Of a stretch of 6,170 nucleotides of DNA, positions 1 to 5,968 are shown piece by piece (positions within the stretch are counted from its first letter, which is position 1; each line of letters starts with the position of its first letter). The notes below the pieces were generated by a model, which did not search any database, was not told the origin of the DNA, and saw only the letters and a list, made by a program, of their open reading frames with translations. The DNA is taken from positions 5,717 to 11,886 of the forward strand of contig MHUY01000037.1 in the NCBI GenBank assembly GCA_001825115.1, read 5' to 3'. The DNA comes from Candidatus Yonathbacteria bacterium RIFOXYC2_FULL_47_9 (GTDB lineage: Bacteria > Patescibacteriota > Minisyncoccia > Phycocordibacterales > UBA1550). Made by a program: the position numbers and the translations under genes.

Positions 1-682
1 CATACACAAATCCTTCGTTCCCCACATCGATACTTTCGACCCACTCATTAAAAATTCCGAGATTAATATTTAGACCAAGAATGCCTAGAACTTCTTGTTT
101 GTCTGACCAAATAGGAATAGAAACAGAAACAATATTATATTGCGGCTCACTTATTTTCTTGAACACTTCAGAAACATAGGGTTCCCAATGCTTGCTGACC
201 CCCTGATAGTAGTCGCGATAGGCAAAACTCTTGCCAACAACACTTGGGTCTCCTGATGTTGTTGCCTTAAGCACCCCTGCCGGATCGTAGAGCGTAATAA
301 AACTTATATAGGGATATTTTTTGGTAACCTCCTCAATAGAGCTGACTGCATGCTCCCACTCCCCTTTTTCTATTGATTGTCTAAATATCGTTCGCCCAGA
401 AAAAGAAACACCAAGATCAACCACCCGATCAAGCTTTTCTTTTACTAAAGAAGCGGCGAGGGAGGCCGTGGCCTCTCGGTGCGATATTGCCAAGAGTTCG
501 TGGTCTTTGTATTCTTCCACTCCGCTATAAAAAACAATGCCGCAAATCGGCAACAGAACGACAAGTAAGGTAGAAAACAAGATAAGGCGTTTCTTGCTAT
601 AACTTTTTAGACGCGAGAAAGAGGTAAAATATTTCATTCGCTGAAAGGGTGATACGCGCGGCGTCGAATCATTTTTGTGCAT
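1..682 (-). CDS. Second sensor kinase, N-terminal part (dCache sensor), cut by window edge
   Basis: Partial minus-strand gene; its 3' part lies beyond position 1. It reads without a stop from ATG 682 (or ATG 637) to the edge. After ATG 637 there is a basic stretch (about residues 9-17), a hydrophobic membrane segment (about 18-38), then an extracytoplasmic region closely matching the complete kinase next door: both carry YRDYYQGVSK followed by WEPYVS, PYIS, and a GxEGF.Y segment. By that homology it is a double-Cache ligand sensor, probably followed by PAS and kinase domains, though no catalytic part is visible. Start choice is open. Alignment with the paralogue favours ATG 637. The promoter favours ATG 682, which adds 15 residues and would be leaderless, with an extended -10 ending 8 nt upstream. 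Neither start has a Shine-Dalgarno site. It lies downstream of the other kinase but has its own promoter in the gap. The dCache call is strong; the kinase call is inferred. Confidence 0.85.
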   Translation of the reverse strand, partial: MHKNDSTPRVSPFQRMKYFTSFSRLKSYSKKRLILFSTLLVVLLPICGIVFYSGVEEYKDHELLAISHREATASLAASLVKEKLDRVVDLGVSFSGRTIFRQSIEKGEWEHAVSSIEEVTKKYPYISFITLYDPAGVLKATTSGDPSVVGKSFAYRDYYQGVSKHWEPYVSEVFKKISEPQYNIVSVSIPIWSDKQEVLGILGLNINLGIFNEWVESIDVGNEGFVY

Positions 683-690
683 TGCTTTAG

Positions 691-718
691 ATTATATCAT
701 CTGCATGCCTTCCAACAA
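691..718 (-). promoter_or_regulatory. Promoter of the second sensor kinase (extended -10)
   Basis: Read on the minus strand: TTGTTG (718-713), a 16-nt spacer, then TATAAT (696-691) preceded by TG one base upstream, an extended -10 element. It sits entirely in the gap after the stop of the upstream kinase (722-724). The -10 ends 8 nt before ATG 682, so the predicted transcript begins at or within a few bases of that codon. The match to sigma-70 consensus is direct; activity is inferred. Confidence 0.65.
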
Positions 719-721
719 ACA

Positions 722-2737
722 TTATTTTATCGGTACGGAAATATAAAATGTCGTACCCTTGCCTTGCTCCGAAGTGAACCAGATTTTGCCGCCCAAAAGC
801 TTCACGTATTCTTTCGCAATAAAGAGACCGAGTCCTGCACCGGCACTTTCGGGAGGGCGATTGCTCCCTCTAAAAAACTTGGTAAAAATGATGGGTTGCT
901 CTTCCTCGGTAATACCCACCCCGGTATCAGTGACCTCGATAAGTAAATTGTTTTCTTGTGTAACCACCACAACCTTCGCTTCGGTATTTTCTCTGCTGTA
1001 AATGACCGCATTCTCAAGCACCTCAATGAGGACCTTTTTGAGCATTTTAGGGTTTACTTTAATAGTAACCGGCGCGGAAGAATGATCAATCGCAAGCGTG
1101 ACTTTATGAGCTTTCATCTTGAATTCAAGGATATGTTCTATCTCAGTAAAGATATCCGCAAGTTTCACGTCTGATGTTTTTACTGCAATGGCGCCTTGGT
1201 CGATCTCAGAGACCTCAACGAGCTCCTCGGAAAGCTCCCTGATACTCAGCAATGCATTGTGCGCAATCCCCATATACTCCTGCCGTGTTTCAAGTGTTTG
1301 TGCGACCATTGCCGTCTCGAGGTTCCATATTGCCTCCGTCACGGGAGTGCGCAACTGATGTGTTGCATACATAAAATCAGAACGCAGGTGTGCTGACTCG
1401 CGCTCCTCTGAAATATCGCGAAAAATAATAATACCCCCGACCACCTTGTCCTGATTGTTGCGTATCGGGGCCGCACTGTTACCCGTTGGTACTTCGGTTC
1501 CATCTTTTCTTACGAGAAGTGTTTTTTCTACCAAGGAGATCACTTTGCTCAAACCAAGTGCTTCCTCGACAAATGCGCTGTTTTCAATACGATCTCGTTC
1601 TCTCATAAATTTCAACACCTCGCGATAGGGTTTCCCGATTGCCTCTGCAGCAGTCCATCCCGTAATGACTGCGGCGGCCCTGTTCCATAGAGTAATATTT
1701 CGATCTTGGTCAATGGCAACAACCCCATCACCAATACTGTCGAGCAGGGTCTCGTCCCAGTCGCGCTGCTGTCTGAATACCTTGCGACTCCTAAGTATCA
1801 CCAACGTAAACGCAAACACACCAAGGATAATGATCCCCCAAACAAACACGGTTTCCGTAATCTCCCGGTTTCGTCCGGCAAATGCAGCGTGCGCGGGCTG
1901 CACCGCAACCGCGCCAAAGCCGTACTTCGCCACCGGTACGTACCCGACAACCTGATTAGATTTTTCAACAGGGTCAAAGAAGATCTCCGCCCCCCGCTCC
2001 CCTTTCAAAACTTTTTGGACAACAGGAACTAGCGCATAGCTCATGACATCATTTACAAAGAGATGCTGGTGCGCAAGGAGGTTTCCTTTTCGGTCAACGA
2101 GATAGGCAAACCCCTCTGGTCCCGCATCAATGCCTTTGATCCACTCGGCAAGAAGCTCTACATGCACACTCAAGACGAGTACGCCTAATATCTTTGAGTC
2201 TTGATGTATGGGAACGGCAATACTCACCATTGTGTAGGCTGGCGTACCTGTTTTTTTAAAAACATCAGAAACATACGGTTCCCAGTTTTTACTTACCCCT
2301 TGGTAATAATCTCGATATGAAAAATTTTTACCGACAAGACTCATGTCCCCCGAACTATCCGCTTGTAATGTTCCCTCTGTGTCAAAAAGGGATACGAGCG
2401 ATATGTAAGGGAATCCTCTAGTTATTCTTTCCGTAGACACCAATGCATCGTTCCACTGCCCTGACTTAACGAGCCCCTGAAAAAAATCGCGCTCTGCCAA
2501 AACCGATCCAACATCAACAATATGGTCAAATTTCTCACGCAAAACGTCCGCAGCCATAAACGCAGCCATGTCCTTTTGCATAAATGCCTCCATCTCATGC
2601 CGACTGAGCTGGCCTTTTATCACATACACCATAGCGATGATGATGGGGAGAGTGGCAAGCATAATCACCACAAGCACTGGCCATTGTTTTGTTTGTGTAC
2701 GAAGAGAAGAAAGCTTGACCTTGATATTTACAACCAT
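722..2737 (-). CDS. Membrane sensor histidine kinase: dCache - PAS - HisKA - HATPase
   Basis: A 671-residue hybrid of extracellular sensor and cytoplasmic kinase. Membrane segments lie at about 19-41 and 297-315 and enclose a double-Cache sensor (about 44-295, with RDYYQGV near 142-148). A PAS domain follows (about 327-445, LLDSIGDGVVAID to IIFRDISEE), then the HisKA dimerisation helices with the phospho-acceptor in THQLRTP (His460). The HATPase domain has an N-box at LENAV (Asn576), a G1 box DTGVGI (604-609), an F-box TKFFRG and a G2 box GAGLGL (633-638), so all catalytic motifs are intact. It should autophosphorylate His460 in response to a small ligand bound outside the cell; the ligand cannot be told from sequence. 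No receiver domain or response regulator is seen, so its partner is elsewhere. ATG 2737 is supported by a promoter whose -10 ends 8 nt upstream. There is no Shine-Dalgarno site. It is followed 40 nt later by a paralogue. Confidence 0.96.
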   Translation of the reverse strand: MVVNIKVKLSSLRTQTKQWPVLVVIMLATLPIIIAMVYVIKGQLSRHEMEAFMQKDMAAFMAADVLREKFDHIVDVGSVLAERDFFQGLVKSGQWNDALVSTERITRGFPYISLVSLFDTEGTLQADSSGDMSLVGKNFSYRDYYQGVSKNWEPYVSDVFKKTGTPAYTMVSIAVPIHQDSKILGVLVLSVHVELLAEWIKGIDAGPEGFAYLVDRKGNLLAHQHLFVNDVMSYALVPVVQKVLKGERGAEIFFDPVEKSNQVVGYVPVAKYGFGAVAVQPAHAAFAGRNREITETVFVWGIIILGVFAFTLVILRSRKVFRQQRDWDETLLDSIGDGVVAIDQDRNITLWNRAAAVITGWTAAEAIGKPYREVLKFMRERDRIENSAFVEEALGLSKVISLVEKTLLVRKDGTEVPTGNSAAPIRNNQDKVVGGIIIFRDISEERESAHLRSDFMYATHQLRTPVTEAIWNLETAMVAQTLETRQEYMGIAHNALLSIRELSEELVEVSEIDQGAIAVKTSDVKLADIFTEIEHILEFKMKAHKVTLAIDHSSAPVTIKVNPKMLKKVLIEVLENAVIYSRENTEAKVVVVTQENNLLIEVTDTGVGITEEEQPIIFTKFFRGSNRPPESAGAGLGLFIAKEYVKLLGGKIWFTSEQGKGTTFYISVPIK

Positions 2738-2745
2738 TACTTTTT

Positions 2746-2773
2746 ATTGTACCATCTGTGCTTTGTGCCACAA
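2746..2773 (-). promoter_or_regulatory. Promoter of the complete sensor kinase (extended -10)
   Basis: On the minus strand: TTGTGG (2773-2768), 16-nt spacer, TACAAT (2751-2746), with TG one base before the -10. Only 8 nt separate the -10 from ATG 2737, the same spacing as in the downstream paralogue's promoter. The predicted transcript is leaderless or nearly so. It lies just downstream of the ftsH terminator, so the kinase is its own transcription unit. Confidence 0.65.
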
Positions 2774-2795
2774 GGAAAGTTGTACACAGGTACAA
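2763..2795. promoter_or_regulatory. Two dyad-symmetric sites at the sensor-kinase promoter (possible operators)
   Basis: Two perfect inverted repeats lie side by side: TTGTG-C-CACAA at 2763-2773, overlapping the -35 hexamer, and TTGTAC-ACAG-GTACAA at 2780-2795, just upstream of it. Their centres are about 20 bp apart, roughly two helical turns. Position and symmetry suggest a dimeric regulator, possibly the kinase's own response regulator. This is inference from sequence symmetry alone. Confidence 0.35.
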
Positions 2796-2796
2796 C

Positions 2797-2833
2797 AAAA
2801 ACCCCTGAACAATTTACATGTTCAGGGGTTTTT
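2797..2833 (-). terminator. Rho-independent terminator of ftsH
   Basis: A perfect 10-bp stem (ACCCCTGAAC at 2801-2810 with GTTCAGGGGT at 2820-2829) has a 9-nt loop. It is flanked by A-rich sequence on the left that reads as TTTTTGTTGT after the stem on the minus strand. It begins three bases after the ftsH stop codon. A run of T on the plus-strand side makes it formally bidirectional, but no plus-strand gene ends here. Confidence 0.9.
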
Positions 2834-2835
2834 GT

Positions 2836-4791
2836 TTATATCACCTTCTCCTCTTTTCGTTTCGGCGTGATGCCGTTGACAATGAGAAGCTTTTCAAAGT
2901 CTTCGCGTTCGATTGATTCTTGTATCACGAGTTCGTCGGCAATAGCATTGAGAGCCTTGCGGTGCGTGGTGCAGGCTTCGCGAGCGCGAGCAAATCCATC
3001 ATTCATAATTTTTGAAACCTCTGCATCAATCTTTGCAGACATATCCTCCGAGTATTCGCGACCTTCTACGCCACGCCCAAAAAGTGCGCGTCCACCAGAA
3101 CCCTCGAGAGCGACAGGTCCGAGTTTATCCGACATACCGTACTTGGTCACCATATCGCGCGCAAGTGCCGTTGCGACCTGCAAGTCGTTTGATGGACCCG
3201 TTGTAATATCACCAAATACCATCTCTTCGGCGACATATCCACCGAGCGACATCGCAATATCGTCTAAAAATTCTTTCTTTGACTGGAGGCGACGCTCCTC
3301 AAGAGGAAGCTTCAAGGTATATCCGCCAGCGTGTCCACGCGCAATAATAGAAATCTTGTGCACAGGGTCTGCGTGTGGAAGCACTGATGCGACGAGTGCA
3401 TGCCCTGCCTCGTGGTACGCGGTAATCTTTTTCTCCTCGGTCGAAAGAATGTGACTCTTGCGCTCGGGCCCGAGCATTACTTTTTCGATAGCACGGATGA
3501 GGTCAAACTGTGCGACAGTCTTTCGTCCCTCGCGTGCAGCAAGGATTGCGCCCTCGTTCATGAGTGAGTACAGGTCAGCACCCGAAAATCCCGGAGTGCG
3601 TTCTGCAACTACTTTCAAATTAATATCTTCGCCGAGCGGTTTTTTGCGCGCATGAATAGCGAGAATCTCTTCGCGTCCTTCGCGGTCAGGGAGTTCAAGA
3701 GTCACACGGCGATCAAAACGACCTGGGCGCAAAAGTGCAGGGTCCAACACATCGGGACGGTTTGTTGCCGCCATCACGATGACTTTTTCTGAGGGTTCAA
3801 AACCATCCATCTCAACGAGGATCTGATTCAAGGTCTGCTCACGCTCGTCGTTACCGCCACCGGTTCCCCCACCTCGCACACGTCCAACGGCATCAATCTC
3901 GTCTACAAAAATGATTGCTGGTGCAGCCTTCTTTGCCATCTTGAAAAGGTCGCGTACGCGTGACGCACCCACACCCACAAACATCTCAACGAACTCCGAA
4001 CCCGAAAGATGAAAGAATGGCACCCCTGCCTCACCCGCGACCGCGCGCGCAAGAAGTGTCTTACCGGTCCCTGGCGCACCCATAAGGAGTACGCCCTTGG
4101 GGATACGCGCGCCTATATCCAAAAACTTTTGCGGACTGCGGAGGAAATCCACGATTTCCACAAGCTCCTCTTTCGCTTCTTTGGCACCGGCAACATCCTT
4201 AAAGGTCACCTTTTGTCCTGCATCATTAGGGTCGATAATGCGCGCCTTTGACTGACCAAAACTAAACGCCTGCATCCCTGCCCCTTTGACCTGGCGCGAC
4301 AAGAACCAGAAAAAGAAAACAATGAGGAGAATAGGGAGAAGGAACGGCAAGAGGTTAAGCGCCCAGTAACCAAACCCGCTCTCGCTTTTGACCTCAATAG
4401 CGACGGTCGCAAGCTCTTCAGGAGAAACACCATAGTTCACGAGTGTTTGCGAAAGTGACGCGTCTACTTCTTTCTTTGACTTTCTTTTTGAGCCGTCCAT
4501 GTATTCGGCGTTCACCATTCCCCCTTCGACAGAGATACTCTTTACCGCACCTGCGGAAATATCTTGCGCAATCTTTGAAATCGCCACTTCTTCGACCTTG
4601 CTCTTGTTCTTTGAAATCATCGAGTAGAGTGTCGAGATGATGAGGAAAATGAGCACCGCCGTCACGAGATTTGAAAGAAACTGTCCACCGGTCGGCATCG
4701 TCGTCATTCCTTCAGGAAGTTTTCCGAGGGGTCCTTTTTTCTTATCCTCAGTACCCTTTTGCTCTTTTTTGTCTTTTTTATTGTTTGCCAT
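2836..4791 (-). CDS. ftsH: ATP-dependent zinc metalloprotease FtsH
   Basis: Membrane-anchored AAA+ protease that unfolds and degrades membrane proteins and some soluble regulators as a hexamer, with its catalytic part in the cytoplasm. From ATG 4791 it is 651 residues, a normal length. A lysine-rich N-tail is followed by TM1 (about 37-58), an extracytoplasmic domain (about 60-140) and TM2 (about 144-164). The AAA domain has Walker A GAPGTGKT (238-245), the pore loop FVGVGA (271-276), Walker B IIFVDEID (293-300) and the second region of homology with arginine fingers in RPGRFD (Arg355, Arg358). The peptidase has HEAGH (460-464) and the distal zinc ligand Asp536 in SNDLQVA. All key residues are present. 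An in-frame ATG at 4839 would add 16 residues, but the best promoter lies between the two, so 4791 is preferred. No clear Shine-Dalgarno site precedes it. A terminator follows directly. Confidence 0.98.
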   Translation of the reverse strand: MANNKKDKKEQKGTEDKKKGPLGKLPEGMTTMPTGGQFLSNLVTAVLIFLIISTLYSMISKNKSKVEEVAISKIAQDISAGAVKSISVEGGMVNAEYMDGSKRKSKKEVDASLSQTLVNYGVSPEELATVAIEVKSESGFGYWALNLLPFLLPILLIVFFFWFLSRQVKGAGMQAFSFGQSKARIIDPNDAGQKVTFKDVAGAKEAKEELVEIVDFLRSPQKFLDIGARIPKGVLLMGAPGTGKTLLARAVAGEAGVPFFHLSGSEFVEMFVGVGASRVRDLFKMAKKAAPAIIFVDEIDAVGRVRGGGTGGGNDEREQTLNQILVEMDGFEPSEKVIVMAATNRPDVLDPALLRPGRFDRRVTLELPDREGREEILAIHARKKPLGEDINLKVVAERTPGFSGADLYSLMNEGAILAAREGRKTVAQFDLIRAIEKVMLGPERKSHILSTEEKKITAYHEAGHALVASVLPHADPVHKISIIARGHAGGYTLKLPLEERRLQSKKEFLDDIAMSLGGYVAEEMVFGDITTGPSNDLQVATALARDMVTKYGMSDKLGPVALEGSGGRALFGRGVEGREYSEDMSAKIDAEVSKIMNDGFARAREACTTHRKALNAIADELVIQESIEREDFEKLLIVNGITPKRKEEKVI

Positions 4792-4809
4792 AAAATGTTG
4801 TTTAAAGTC

Positions 4810-4818
4810 AGTATACCA
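4810..4818 (-). promoter_or_regulatory. Extended -10 promoter element of ftsH
   Basis: On the minus strand TGGTATACT (4818-4810) is an extended -10 with TATACT as hexamer; no good -35 is seen at 16-18 nt. It ends 18 nt before ATG 4791, which predicts a leader of about 11 nt without a Shine-Dalgarno site. It argues against the upstream in-frame ATG at 4839. Confidence 0.55.
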
Positions 4819-4844
4819 TACCGTTAAAGAGTATTTCATGCAAT

Positions 4845-4870
4845 AAAAAAACCCCGCGAAGCAGGGCTTT
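4845..4870 (-). terminator. Rho-independent terminator of the small gene
   Basis: On the minus strand CCCTGC (4866-4861), a TTC loop, and GCGGGG (4857-4852) form a 6-bp GC-rich stem with one G.U pair, followed by seven T (4851-4845). It lies 12 nt or so beyond the tandem stop codons of the small minus-strand gene and before the ftsH promoter, so it separates the two units. Confidence 0.88.
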
Positions 4871-4882
4871 GAGACTTTTTTA

Positions 4883-5020
4883 TTATTGTTCGACGTACAC
4901 CGTACCGTCGATGGGGTTGTAGCAACTCACCCGAACCATGCCGGGAAACTCCTTATATTTCGTTTCGCGCTTGAAGCAGTTGCAGGCTTTCTTCAAAACA
5001 CTTTTGATCATTTCCATCAT
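4883..5020 (-). CDS. Small protein of unknown function (44-45 residues)
   Basis: A minus-strand reading frame of 45 codons from ATG 5020 (44 from ATG 5017) ending in tandem stops TAA TAA. AAAGGGGATA precedes ATG 5020, placing GGGG 3 nt from it and 6 nt from ATG 5017, so 5017 has the better ribosome-site spacing. The N-terminal third (IKSVLKKACNCFKRE) is basic and could form an amphipathic helix. The C-terminal third (VRVSCYNPIDGTVYVEQ) looks like a short beta-rich segment. It contains three cysteines (13, 15 and 33 counting from 5020) but no recognisable metal site. It has its own near-consensus promoter and terminator, so the locus is certainly transcribed as a unit. I do not recognise the family. 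A competing 28-codon frame starts at ATG 5039 (stop ending at 4953), and an 18-codon in-frame sub-start at 4936 has a strong AAGGAG site. A small RNA is the main alternative. Confidence 0.6.
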   Translation of the reverse strand: MMEMIKSVLKKACNCFKRETKYKEFPGMVRVSCYNPIDGTVYVEQ

Positions 5021-5057
5021 TATCCCCTTTGTTAGTCATTAAGAACTTCCTATAAAA

Positions 5058-5086
5058 AGTATAGCACCTTTCGTGCTTCTTGTCAA
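5058..5086 (-). promoter_or_regulatory. Near-consensus sigma-70 promoter of the small gene
   Basis: On the minus strand: TTGACA (5086-5081, perfect), 17-nt spacer, TATACT (5063-5058) with TG one base upstream of the -10. This is the strongest promoter in the window and predicts a start near 5051 and a transcript of about 205 nt ending at the terminator near 4845. Its -35 box overlaps that of the divergent smpB promoter. Confidence 0.85.
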
Positions 5087-5108
5087 CTCCCCCTTTGACT
5101 GATAGAAT
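5080..5108 (+). promoter_or_regulatory. smpB promoter (extended -10, leaderless start)
   Basis: TTGTCA (5080-5085), 17-nt spacer, TAGAAT (5103-5108), with TG at 5100-5101 forming an extended -10. The hexamer ends 6 nt before ATG 5115, so transcription should begin at about the start codon. The -35 shares bases 5081-5085 with the -35 of the opposite-strand promoter. Confidence 0.7.
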
Positions 5109-5114
5109 GTGCCT

Positions 5115-5561
5115 ATGTCGCTCATCGACAATAAAAAGGTTCACTTTAATTACGAGGTTCTGGAACGATACGAAGCCGGCATCGAGCTTTTGGGTGTTGA
5201 AGTAAAGGCACTCCGCGCAAAACGCGGCTCGCTTGAAGGTTCGCATGTGACGGTCCGCGGGGGCGAGGCGTTTCTCATTGGCGCCACCGTCAATCCCTAC
5301 CAAACTGGCAACACCCCAAAAAGCTACGATCCGGTGCGCCACCGCCGCCTCCTCCTCGTCAAGGACGAAATAGCGGAACTCTCCGCAAAAGAGTCCCAGA
5401 AAGGCTTGACAATAGTGCCAATCGCAGTGTATAATAAGGGTCGCAAGCTCAAGGTAGAAATCGCGGTCGTACGCGGCAAAAAAGCCCACGACAAGCGCGA
5501 AACCTTGAAGAAGCGTGAGTCCGAGCGCGATATCATGAGAGATATCAAGCTTGCTCGGTAA
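5115..5561 (+). CDS. smpB: SsrA-binding protein SmpB
   Basis: SmpB binds the tRNA-like domain of tmRNA, mimics the missing codon-anticodon arm and delivers it to stalled ribosomes for trans-translation. From ATG 5115 the product has 148 residues, usual for the family. Family signatures run its full length: NKKVHFNYEVLERYEAGIEL near the N-terminus, GVEVKALR (27-34), RRLLLVKDEI (77-86), the conserved RGKKAHDKR (120-128), and a basic C-terminal tail (KKRESERDI onward) that in characterised SmpB enters the mRNA channel. A GTG two codons upstream (5109) is possible, but it adjoins the -10 hexamer, so ATG 5115 is preferred; it lacks a Shine-Dalgarno site and is probably leaderless. ssrA follows after 19 nt, so protein and RNA partners are adjacent. 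Confidence 0.97.
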   Translation: MSLIDNKKVHFNYEVLERYEAGIELLGVEVKALRAKRGSLEGSHVTVRGGEAFLIGATVNPYQTGNTPKSYDPVRHRRLLLVKDEIAELSAKESQKGLTIVPIAVYNKGRKLKVEIAVVRGKKAHDKRETLKKRESERDIMRDIKLAR

Positions 5562-5633
5562 CATTGAAAATAGAATATATGGGGATGATCGGCCTAGACA
5601 GGCGATTCCCTCTGGTGAGTGCTATGCCGAGAA

Positions 5634-5661
5634 TGCTCAAGATCTCGTTAAATCTTGAGCA
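5634..5661 (+). other. tmRNA hairpin upstream of the resume codon (pseudoknot 1 position)
   Basis: TGCTCAAGAT and ATCTTGAGCA form a perfect 10-bp stem with loop CTCGTTAA, ending 11 nt before the first candidate resume codon. The loop CTCG can also pair with CGAG at 5628-5631. In known tmRNAs pseudoknot 1 lies at this position and helps set the resume site; assignment here is by position. Confidence 0.6.
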
Positions 5662-5662
5662 C

Positions 5663-5696
5663 CAACCTAGTTGCAAAAAACAACCTCGTTGCAAAA
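5663..5696 (+). repeat. 18-nt-period direct repeat covering the tmRNA resume site
   Basis: CAACCTAGTTGCAAAA (5663-5678) recurs as CAACCTCGTTGCAAAA (5681-5696), one mismatch in 16, offset by exactly 18 nt. Each copy holds a GCA in the tag reading frame (5673 and 5691). The offset is six codons, so both copies keep the same frame. Confidence 0.9.
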
Positions 5697-5765
5697 GTAA
5701 AGGCATCAGTTTCTCCGTATTTTACGGCGAACGCCTTTACTCCTGCTTACGCTCTCGTAGCCTAA
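5673..5765 (+). other. tmRNA tag reading frame (30-residue proteolysis tag)
   Basis: Reading from GCA at 5673 gives a tag that begins AKNN, has 30 residues and ends PAYALVA before TAA 5763-5765. The terminal ALVA resembles the ALAA/LVA ends recognised by ClpXP and related proteases. The preceding UAGUU matches the E. coli UAGUC before its resume codon, so 5673 is favoured. Starting at the second GCA (5691) would give 24 residues, but its context is UCGUU. Thirty residues is long compared with the 10-residue E. coli tag. Confidence 0.8.
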
Positions 5766-5968
5766 ACAGCATTCGCGCTTCGTACGCCCTCTAGGTAGTC
5801 GCGGGTGATATAAATTGAGGGCTCATCACTTTGAATGACTCTACCAAGTGAAAAAACATAGAGCATCGGTACTGTATAATTTAGAATACTTTTGATATAC
5901 AGTGCTTAAAACAAACAGAAGTCTTCTACGCATAGTAGACTCTCACCAGAACATCGTCTGCACGGGGG

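Noticed and set aside
2522..3454. Plus-strand 310-codon open frame
   Set aside because: It runs antisense through the start of the sensor kinase, the terminator and the ftsH 3' half. Its serine/arginine-rich product is a shadow of ftsH codons.
4792..4839. Upstream in-frame ATG giving a 16-residue N-terminal extension of FtsH
   Set aside because: The extended -10 at 4810-4818 lies inside this extension, and FtsH homologues normally start shortly before a basic tail like that beginning at 4791.
4845..5051. Small transcript as SRP RNA, 6S RNA or RNase P RNA
   Set aside because: No SRP GGAAG/AGCA helix-8 motif or 6S-like long bulged hairpin is seen, and it is too short for RNase P RNA. An intact frame with tandem stops fits a small protein better, though a novel sRNA remains possible.
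4953..5564. Minus-strand 203-codon open frame opposite smpB
   Set aside because: It is antisense to a clear smpB and its composition mirrors smpB codons. Only its last 28 codons lie outside smpB, where they are discussed as an alternative frame of the small transcript.
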